Made by a program: the position numbers and the translations under genes. The notes under the pieces were generated by a model. The model saw only the letters and a program-made list of their open reading frames with translations. It had not been told where the DNA came from and searched no databases. A stretch of DNA of 64,000 nucleotides from Cotesia glomerata. Its lineage: Eukaryota > Arthropoda > Insecta > Hymenoptera > Braconidae. The number at the start of each line of letters is the position of its first letter. Positions within the stretch are counted from its first letter, which is position 1. Positions 61,601 to 64,000 of this stretch are shown here, in pieces. The DNA is taken from contig NC_058160.1 in the NCBI RefSeq assembly GCF_020080835.1, positions 1,302,001 through 1,366,000 on the forward strand. Reading direction: 5' to 3'.

Positions 61601-62499
61601 AGGAAATTTTAAAGTTTACTATTTAAATTAATAAATTTTTATTAAAATAAAAATCGGTTCAATTTTAAAATTGAGTAATAACTTTCAAAATAAATTTTTT
61701 TTCTATTAAAAAAAATTATCATAGAATTTTAAAATGAAAATTTGAAGAAAAAAAAAATTTTAAATCGATAAGCTATAATTGTAATTATGTAGCAAAATAA
61801 TTTCTTAAATATTTAAAAATTTACAGATCTGAGAATTATTAATTAAAATTTTTTGAAATATTTATACATAATTAAAAATTTTAAATAAATTAATTTATAA
61901 AAATAATTTCAATGAAATAATTATTAATATAGGAGCGTAAGAAAAAGAAAAAAAAATATTGCGGTATTATTGCGGTGAGAATAGATTAAAAATAGATTAA
62001 AAACGGCAAGTGAATTATATAAAACAAGTAGTTTATAATTAATGAAAAAAAAAAAAAAAAAGATGTAAAAATAAAATCGTCGAATTAGGACGAAAGTCAT
62101 GCAATGTCATGTAAAGTATGTAGAAAATAAAAAAGGAATAATGATAATGATAATTAACACGCGACTTAAGCAACGATCATTCACGGGTGGGACATTTTAA
62201 GCACGTTTAAATAGAAACCAAAGAGGTTTATCGTAAATTGTTATTTTAATTAAAAATAAAAAAAAAATATCTGATCGGAGTGTGGTGAGTGGAAAAATGA
62301 AAAAACTTACCTAGATGAACTGCCGAGGCTGCTGATGCTGGCACCATCTGCGGTTCGTCTCTGATCCCGTGGTATGTCGCAATCGGTGATGTCGTACTCC
62401 GACGTATCCGAATCACTCAGACGGGATACCGTCGAGGGTGGACTAAGATGGTAATCAACTGGAGTTATCGCTATGTCATCGTATGGCTCGTGATATTGT
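22805..62499 (-). CDS. Rim: Rim (Rab3-interacting molecule), 3' part, 13 coding exons
   Basis: Rim is the presynaptic active-zone scaffold that ties Rab3 vesicles, Ca2+ channels and Munc13 together. Family architecture is zinc finger, PDZ, C2A, a long linker, then C2B. This window holds everything after C2A. The coding pieces are 62311-62499, 52670-52699, 50277-50433, 49825-49994, 48959-49131, 47460-47697, 43714-46376, 40024-40206, 38105-38273, 34121-34315, 25045-25259, 24691-24830 and 22805-23011. All phases match, giving 1,575 residues and a stop. Diagnostic stretches are SDSDTSEYD after C2A, DSDMESIISV…SSAFSTQSERPRGSR, SDTAV, VHRSEE, LSEFIDGLGPGQLVGRQ and the C2B segments PGSKVLPAPYVKVYL, ARKTLEPFYQQ and WGDYGR…FMGVAQI…GWYKLF. 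As in other RIMs, C2B lacks the aspartates needed to bind Ca2+. Introns are swollen by mobile elements. The amino-terminal half lies beyond the right edge. Confidence 0.93.
23012..24690. other. Rim intron 12 with B elements
   Basis: Holds a B fragment (23241-23324, left terminus only) and a full B copy (23680-24377). The remainder is AT-rich with no further feature. Confidence 0.6.
23680..24377 (+). mobile_element. Element B, copy 5
   Basis: Full-length copy starting CACAGAAAAAAGGTTCACTT and ending TTTTTCGTTCTGTG, TA at its left flank, in Rim intron 12. The open frame at 24309-24581 starts in its right end and is an artefact. Confidence 0.75.
24691..24830 (-). CDS. Rim: Rim exon 12: central C2B
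   Basis: Acceptor CTTTCTTTCAG, donor CAG|GTAATT; 140 nt, phase 2 in and 0 out. It encodes PYVKVYLVNGKKCIAK…ARKTLEPFYQQPLAF. The lysine-rich strand and ARKTLEP turn are RIM C2B hallmarks; QPLAF replaces the usual QSLVF-type segment. Confidence 0.92.
25045..25259 (-). CDS. Rim: Rim exon 11: linker end and start of C2B
   Basis: Starts SWSPCLRSTGEGG after an acceptor ending AACAATAG and ends at G|GTATAT. It contains LSEFIDGLGPGQLVGRQ, the most conserved pre-C2B motif of the family, then GDIQL…GYLEVEVVRARDL and PGSKVLP. The usual DKKGQLEVE is NYTKGYLEVE here. The phase (T completing TCT) fits exon 10 only with this acceptor. Confidence 0.9.
25636..27817 (-). mobile_element. Element A, tandem triple (copies 5-7)
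   Basis: Three reversed copies, 25636-26393, 26396-27156 and 27159-27817, separated by single TA dinucleotides (CCGTG-TA-CACGG). The third lacks one end and begins CAGAACTTGATGTAG, the same internal breakpoint seen at 14076 and, reversed, 5971. Confidence 0.8.
28191..28278. promoter_or_regulatory. GC-rich island with NRF1-like and YY1-like motifs
   Basis: An isolated GC-rich stretch in an AT-rich intron. It has TTGCGCAGGCGCGG (28228-28241), close to the NRF1 (insect Ewg) palindrome; CAATATGGCGGCTG (28248-28261), close to the YY1 (insect Pho) site; and GCGGCCAT in the opposite sense at 28210-28217. The outer 15-16 bp are imperfect inverted repeats (TCAGCTGTTCGTTAC versus TCAGCTGATCGTCAC). It reads as a housekeeping-type promoter or as the core of an old element. 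No adjoining exon is identified. Confidence 0.4.
28895..31050. repeat. Diverged T repeats split by a B element
   Basis: Three degenerate copies share phrases such as CCAAAATTTTCGCCGTAATA, TATTTTAAAATTGCGG and TTTGGACCCT: 28895-28998, 29700-30080 and 30640-31040. The middle copy directly follows the B element, so B probably inserted between parts of this repeat. An inverted pair, CACTTCTCTAATACCA (30196-30211) versus TGGTATTAGAGACGTG (30282-30298), lies inside. Confidence 0.4.
29000..29694 (+). mobile_element. Element B, copy 6
   Basis: Full-length copy starting at a slightly altered terminus (CTCAGAAAAAAAGATTCAC) and ending TTTTTCTTTCTGTG before TA. It lies in Rim intron 10 and has no coding capacity. 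Confidence 0.75.
32466..33856 (-). mobile_element. Element S, copy 1, carrying the C2 array
   Basis: Ends are CACTGAGAAAAAAAATAC and the mirrored TATTTTTTTTCTCAGTG. The flanking parts (32466-32550 and 33650-33856) match the uninterrupted 291-bp copy at 50664-50954 in reverse. The extra 1.1 kb is therefore an insertion, the C hairpin array. Confidence 0.7.
32553..33650. repeat. Element C, array 2: tandem hairpin units
   Basis: Four units of about 245 bp, each an inverted repeat with a TATATA loop, as at 20806-21960. A shared single-copy tail follows (GTCATTATTTAATATATC…TTTATAGTTCACAAGT), which also follows array 1. So the mobile unit is the array plus its tail. Confidence 0.75.
34121..34315 (-). 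CDS. Rim: Rim exon 10: linker
   Basis: Donor TTC|GTAAGT. The acceptor is AGTGCATCAG, chosen because it keeps phase with both neighbours. It encodes VVGSNLDSRSSGIVTRKRN…EVVPMYQRL…SVASDTAGSLNSISSSEAS. This is a Ser-rich segment just before the C2B lead-in. Confidence 0.85.
35617..35690. repeat. GC-rich hairpin 1
   Basis: GCTCGACGGGCAGAAAGCG pairs with the mirrored CTTCCTGCCTTCGTCGAGC across a short loop containing a further inner stem (CTTTCGG…CGAAAG). It stands out sharply from the AT-rich intron. Confidence 0.55.
35696..35833. repeat. GC-rich hairpin 2
   Basis: A 138-bp near-perfect inverted repeat: AATAGTATACACTCCAAGGG, AGTAAATAAGAAAG and CTCAGATCACATGT pair with their complements ending GTGTAATATACTATT. 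The loop is the short TCGGCTTCGCCTCGGC stem. It is only six bases from hairpin 1. Size and shape fit a MITE or a miRNA-like precursor. Confidence 0.6.
36407..37514. mobile_element. Element D, copy 1, with nested hairpin
   Basis: TA-flanked, ends CACGGAAAAAAAAATTTCG and …AAATTTTTTTCTCCGTG. It is highly similar, in reverse, to 53115-54080. The terminal 130 bp or so at each side are rich in AGCTCTCAGAGCTC-type inverted motifs. The difference in length is explained mainly by the insert at 36685-36824. Confidence 0.75.
36685..36824. mobile_element. 140-bp hairpin MITE with proven TA duplication
   Basis: AGGTAAAAGCCCCAATAGAT… pairs with its mirror …ATCTATTGGGGCTTTTACCT over arms of about 55 bp. 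The homologous site in D copy 2 reads TATTAAAGATATATGAGG uninterrupted. Here TATTAAAAATA, the hairpin, then TATATGAGG follow. One TA has thus been duplicated. The 101-codon frame over it is an artefact. Confidence 0.8.
38105..38273 (-). CDS. Rim: Rim exon 9: linker
   Basis: Encodes RKRRLGFGKKGKSSFTVHRSEEVLPEDTTS…SSASSDGEGSGDGDRSDI. KSSFTVHRSEE corresponds to the STFQVHRSEE / STVQRSTE segment of vertebrate RIMs. The acceptor GAGGAAG is fixed by phase. Two donors share phase, TTTT|GTAAAA (used here) and ACAG|GTCCGA; the second would shorten the exon by 12 nt. Confidence 0.85.
38274..40023. other. Rim intron 8 with a tandem duplication
   Basis: About 190-200 bp is repeated head-to-tail (38724-38915 and 38916-39118, for example GGCTAATTATTACC at 38759 and 38957). 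The copies differ at scattered positions. The rest is AT-rich with no gene. Confidence 0.6.
40024..40206 (-). CDS. Rim: Rim exon 8: linker
   Basis: Acceptor CCTTTAAAG, donor ACAG|GTAACC, 183 nt. It encodes ADGSLSDTAVSLHVEEAARRARK, a Ser/Gly run, then LGKKSNSTSQLSAT. The SDTAV…KK…SQLS order parallels vertebrate RIM linkers. The opposite-strand frames over it are shadows. Confidence 0.88.
40683..42891 (+). mobile_element. Element A, three copies (8-10) with an E fragment
   Basis: Copies at 40683-41430, 41470-42153 (left-truncated) and 42156-42891. Copies 8 and 9 are near-identical over about 690 bp, so the duplication is recent. Between them lies a 37-bp fragment of element E (41433-41469). 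Copies 9 and 10 are joined by CCGTG-TA-CACGG. Confidence 0.8.
42894..43078. mobile_element. Element E, copy 2
   Basis: Starts AACTGGTAGAAGGATTTCTT and ends AAGAAATCCTTCTATCAGTG. The interior is a palindrome of TTTCTTAAATAC / GTATTTAAGAAA units. It abuts A copy 10. Confidence 0.65.
43714..46376 (-). CDS. Rim: Rim exon 7: 887-codon linker exon
   Basis: One 2,663-nt exon between acceptor AATTGTTTGCAG and donor GTTG|GTGAGT, phase 1 in and 1 out. The product is disordered and Ser/Arg/Asp/Asn-rich. An Asn/Thr-rich stretch (near 46178-46267) follows the basic start. Many R-x-x-S-type sites follow (RSKSAV, RSQTVDD, RRAKSVEY, RRTKSTDS). A duplicated motif occurs: RRRNSSCPEARDI (near 44780-44820) and NRKTSCPECRDL (near 44485-44520), then FCPDCPPER (near 44385). 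The end, SRSLSNADGPPDEKV, leads into SDTAV of exon 8. No folded domain is seen. The exon is much larger than the matching vertebrate region. The Asn-rich start could be alternatively spliced. Opposite-strand frames here are shadows. Confidence 0.88.
46377..47459. other. Rim intron 6, nothing recognised
   Basis: AT-rich with homopolymer runs. GGGGCTTCACTG occurs twice (46611 and 47361). No repeat family boundary is seen. Confidence 0.5.
47460..47697 (-). CDS. Rim: Rim exon 6: linker
   Basis: Acceptor CCCATAAAG, donor GAT|GTGAGT, 238 nt. It encodes GWERHYSGRSDSDLLSSIGHD, then DSDMESIISVASSAFSTQ and SERPRGSRAL. The last part is a landmark of the family (vertebrate …SSTSYMSVQSERPRGNR). It is GC-rich against its flanks. 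Confidence 0.92.
47698..48958. repeat. Rim intron 5 with tandem M repeats
   Basis: Five degenerate units of roughly 140-220 bp, each containing GGCAACTCTTTAGTAGCGAG then AAATTTTTGCAAGCCTACGC and CATCTATCGAAA. Cores start near 47974, 48177, 48396, 48537 and 48706. A reversed single copy of the core lies at 2908-2950. The units differ considerably, so the array is old. Confidence 0.65.
48959..49131 (-). CDS. Rim: Rim exon 5: linker
   Basis: Acceptor TATTTCCAG, donor GGAG|GTAATT, 173 nt. It encodes FGSRSATATPTGSPKKRQLPQ then TPLLKERMMTQDDERHRL. The SPKKRQLPQ-type basic/proline segment corresponds to the GRRGRQLPQLP segment of RIMs, a candidate SH3-domain ligand for RIM-binding protein. Confidence 0.88.
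49173..49707. mobile_element. Element S, copy 3, with nested O (copy 3)
   Basis: TA-flanked ends CATTGAGAAAAAAAAATTT and …GTACTTTTTTTTCAGTG. Within it, 49409-49664 is a complete O element (TTGACGGTCTTATTAGCAA to …TACTAATTAGAACGTCGAT), inserted in AAGAATAT / ATATTCTT. It lies in Rim intron 4. Confidence 0.65.
49825..49994 (-). CDS. Rim: Rim exon 4: linker
   Basis: Acceptor TTTTGTAATCAG, donor ACAAG|GTGACA, phase 0 in and 2 out. It encodes DEPTARSMIGHRSHSAAPMDS then PYLRYRGRSQSPTGHRSLSPP. Repeated RS/HRS-SP motifs suggest phosphorylated linker. No domain is seen. Confidence 0.88.
50051..50253 (+). mobile_element. Short B-like element (copy 7)
   Basis: About 200 bp with ends CACAAAAAAAATTTATTTGA and …TTTTTTTTTCTGTG, and repeated ATCAAGA / TCTTGAT motifs. 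It is a deletion derivative or cousin of B, in Rim intron 3. Confidence 0.5.
50277..50433 (-). CDS. Rim: Rim exon 3: linker
   Basis: Acceptor CATGCTGGTACAG, donor AAA|GTGAGT, 157 nt. It encodes HYSSPPPEREYGSLDNEHRS then RRDMSSTGSKRAALMISRDQ and PVSISGYPQWRK. The first base completes an Arg codon begun in the microexon upstream. Confidence 0.87.
50664..50954. mobile_element. Element S, copy 2, uninterrupted
   Basis: 291 bp with ends CACTGAGAAAAAAAAATAC and …GATTTTTTTTCTCAGTG, flanked by TA. This is the empty-site reference for S copy 1. Confidence 0.75.
51545..52100. repeat. Element N: inverted then tandem repeat of a CCACCTAGCGG box
   Basis: A box of about 75 bp (TTACGCTTATATATACTTTG… GAGCGCGTAGCCACCTAG) occurs three times: forward at about 51553, inverted ending at about 51780, and inverted again at 51895-51975. 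The first two form a hairpin with a loop of about 80 bp; the last two are tandem. The two 61-63 codon frames over them are translations of the repeat and start at TTG. Confidence 0.6.
52670..52699 (-). CDS. Rim: Rim exon 2: 30-nt microexon
   Basis: Acceptor TTATTTTTTAG, donor AAGCG|GTACGG. It encodes FHNMPSNYK plus split Arg codons at both ends (AG|G and CG|C), so the two flanking exons are joined in frame. Length is a multiple of three, so it can be skipped without a frameshift. The very short exon sits alone in 12 kb of intron. Confidence 0.75.
53115..54080. mobile_element. Element D, copy 2
   Basis: 966 bp, ends CACGGAGAAAAAAATTTTGC and …AAATTTTTTTTTCCGTG, flanked by TA within A sequence that is otherwise TATATATTTTACCAG. 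It is the uninterrupted counterpart of D copy 1. Confidence 0.8.
54141..55014. mobile_element. Element G, 874-bp giant palindrome
   Basis: Arms of nearly 400 bp, from CCATGGAAATAATATATATT to its mirror AATATATATTATTTCCATGG, made largely of AAAATATAT motifs. The spacer of about 100 bp has a further pair (CCGAGATTTTGGATT / AAAATCTCGGATTATC). It was inserted at GCGTTTAA|AATTTACC of element A. The target duplication is not clear. Confidence 0.7.
55110..55998 (+). mobile_element. Element H, TAACTTCCCGC repeat with GT microsatellite
   Basis: Begins TAACTTCCCGCTAAGAAAAT and interrupts A sequence between ATCATTTTT and TTAGGTAAGAAATG. It contains an alternating (GT)n run (55261-55306) and phrases such as ATAACTTTTGAACGGCTTGA, of the kind common in insect interspersed repeats. 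The class is uncertain and no ORF is present. Confidence 0.6.
57225..58412 (+). repeat. Element L, copy 2
   Basis: Near-identical to 18890-20075. The 70-codon frame (57634-57846) differs by three replacements (K/E, I/V, Y/F). The MPDYIETACLTKIF frame (start 57613) is also kept. A degenerate partial third copy follows directly at 58418-58605. Confidence 0.55.
59374..60744 (-). mobile_element. Element A, copy 12, left-truncated, carrying J
   Basis: A-family sequence begins inside the terminus (CGGATCCGGTTAATTTTTAT) and ends …TTTACTTTTTTCCGTG. Element J interrupts it at CTTAATGTAG. An internal deletion near 60497 removes sequence other copies have. Confidence 0.75.
59455..60198. mobile_element. 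Element J, TTAA-flanked, 744 bp
   Basis: Ends GGGGGGAAATACGTGTA and mirrored TACACGTATTTCCCCCC. Intact A copies have one TTAA at this site (AACTTAATG); here it is present on both sides, a 4-bp TTAA duplication typical of piggyBac-like elements. The 94-codon frame inside (59581-59865) has no recognised domain and is probably chance. Confidence 0.75.
60700..61090. repeat. Tandem duplication capturing the A terminus
   Basis: A unit of about 193 bp, comprising the last bases of A copy 12 (CGGTTTACTTTTTTCCGTG) and its flank, is repeated head-to-tail (CGGTTTAC at 60726 and 60919). The extra A end is thus a by-product of duplication, not a separate insertion. Confidence 0.7.
62311..62499 (-). CDS. 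Rim: Rim exon 1 of this window: start of post-C2A linker
   Basis: Acceptor AAATTACAG, donor CTAG|GTAAGT, 189 nt. It encodes QYHEPYDDIAITPVDYHLSP then RLSDSDTSEYDITDCDI and SISSLGSSS. The SDSDTSEYD block corresponds to ISDSEVSDYDCDD just after C2A in vertebrate RIMs, which places the C2A exons beyond the right edge. The split first codon points to a further upstream exon. Confidence 0.88.
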
Positions 62500-62663
62500 C
62501 TGTAATTTATTATATTTTGTGTCAATCGATAGTGGAATCGGATGACAAGAGATCTCAAGTGACGTCACCAGTCTGAGGCTATATATGGCGCGTTCCCAAA
62601 AAGACCAATTACGTTGGTATACACTTTTTTTTTTTTTAATTAAAATAGTTTAAGTGCTTAACA

Positions 62664-63545
62664 CACGGAAAGAACAATAACCCACTGTACATCCTCGTAT
62701 AGTATACTCCGTGGTATTTGTAGTGAAAAAAAATTTCAAACTATAGTCAATATCCTTCAAAGTATACTAAATTATTTTTGGACTGTACTCAGTGAAGTCT
62801 CCGATTTAATCGATTAATTTTTCTGGTTATATCGCGTAAAACTTCACGGGATATAATCTGAAAAATTATTTCGTGTAAATTTAATTATACTCTGTTGAAA
62901 TTTGGATTATGCCCACGGTGACTTCACCAATTTTTTTTCTAGCGCCTGCGCACAGCATTATCATATCTATCATGTATTTTAAATATTAGGTTAGTCAAAT
63001 ATTGTTTTAAATAATTATTACATACATCAAAAACATTTAAAGAGCATTAAAGCACAATTTTTCCGATAATTTGGGGTTAAAAAATTTTTTTTCTTTTCTT
63101 AGACTTTTCGAACTTAAAAATGTTAGGCTAAGAAAAAAATATTTTTACATATCAAAATATATAAATAGTCACACACTCATATAATTCACTGATTATATTT
63201 TAATTAATGTCCAATATGCTGATTGACTATAACGCACAAATTATAAACAGCACTTTACGCGCAGGCGCTAGAAAAAAAAATGGCGGAGTCACCGTGGGCA
63301 TAATCCAAATTTTAACCGAGTATAATTCAATTTACACGAAATAATTTTTCAGATTATATCCCGTGAAATCTTACGCAACATAACCAGAAAAATTGATCGA
63401 TTAAATTGGAGACTTCACGGAGTACAGTCCAAAAATAATTTAATATACTTTGAAGGATATTGACTATAGTCTGAAATTTTTTTCACTATAGATATCACGG
63501 AGTATACTATACGAGGATGTACAGTGACTTATTGTTCTTTCCGTG
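62664..63545. mobile_element. Element R, palindromic, 0.9 kb
   Basis: Ends CACGGAAAGAACAATAA and mirrored TTATTGTTCTTTCCGTG. Arms of about 290 bp pair closely (CATCCTCGTATAGTATACTC / GAGTATACTATACGAGGATG). At the inner ends of the arms are GCGCCTGCGCA (62942) and GCGCAGGCGC with ATGGCGG (63259-63286). No ORF. It lies in the Rim intron upstream of exon 1. Confidence 0.7.
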
Positions 63546-64000
63546 CAGGCTGTCAATTGTATGTATGAAAACTGGTGTAGTCACGATAACTGCCGAAAAA
63601 CTTAACTGATCAAGTCCATTTATTTTTTATACGCTTTAGTATGATTTAAAACTAAATCCTTTCGAAGATCATAGTCTAATTCAATGTAGTTTATTTATAA
63701 TTAGCAATAAACTAAAAATCCACTAGTTGTTTGTATATCTATATCTATGCAAAAGTATTTTATTTTAATTAATTTTATTGTGGAGAGTGAGATTATGAGG
63801 CGTGCACTTTTAGATTTTTCCAATATTTTCCAACAAGAAAATTAAATTTTTATTTCTTCAGCTAAGAAATACAATTGTTGAATTCACGATAATTATGGGA
63901 CAAATGGCACGGCCTAATTATTTGTCGGTAAGTGAGATAATTTTTAACAAATTTTTTCGTAATTTTTATTTAAAAAATAGTAATAAATTAAGGATCGCAT
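63546..64000. other. Intron sequence, nothing recognised
   Basis: AT-rich; presumably Rim intron continuing to the next exon beyond the edge. Confidence 0.5.

Larger units (their letters stand above)
52700..62310. other. Rim intron 1 (9.6 kb)
   Basis: Contains the A11 nest (52764-56258), L copy 2, the A12/J nest, a duplicated A terminus and AT-rich spacers (56260-57220, 61090-62300). A GC-richer block at 58980-59160 (for example CTGTGCCCCCTCCCCCTCGA) is unassigned. Confidence 0.6.

Overview
This is an insect nuclear genomic window: strongly AT-rich, intron-bearing, and dense with short non-autonomous DNA transposons. The main gene is recognisable by homology as Rim, the Rab3-interacting active-zone scaffold. 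Repeat style, AT bias and gene structure fit a hymenopteran, possibly a parasitoid wasp, but that placement is only an inference.

Layout. Positions 1-1315 hold a TTAA-flanked element and an unrecognised open exon on the + strand. Positions 2117-4640 (minus) hold a complete two-exon gene for a small secreted, cysteine-poor, helical protein with its own TATA box. Positions 4750-22150 are gene-poor and filled with mobile elements and low-complexity AT sequence, with two weak candidate + strand exons at 18062 and 22152. From 22805 to 62499 (minus strand, continuing beyond the right edge) lies the 3' part of Rim. I could chain 13 coding exons in which every splice phase agrees. Together they encode about 1,575 residues, from just after the C2A region to the C2B domain and stop codon. 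The zinc-finger, PDZ and C2A exons should lie beyond base 64000. One exon is a 30-nt microexon. Another is a 2.66-kb exon encoding an 887-residue Ser/Arg/Asn-rich linker.

Mobile elements. The introns and the 5-22 kb region contain at least a dozen families, lettered A-T here. Most start with CAC and are flanked by TA: A (CACGGAAAAAAGTAAACTG), B (CACAGAAA), D and I (CACGGAGAAA), S (CACTGAGAAAA), E (CACTGATAGAAGG), F (CACAGTAAAA). Two have TTAA flanks (J, K). No transposase is encoded in the window. Several loci are nests, and duplicate copies serve as empty-site controls that fix insertion points. The most unusual repeats are a tandem array of long hairpin units inserted as a block into another element (C), a 140-bp perfect-looking hairpin with a TA duplication proven by its empty site, and an element stack in which one A copy carries three unrelated insertions. 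An intronic GC-rich island at 28191-28278 combines NRF1-like and YY1-like motifs in dyad symmetry. A similar motif pair recurs in both arms of the palindromic element R near the right edge.

No rRNA, tRNA, CRISPR array or prokaryotic feature was seen.
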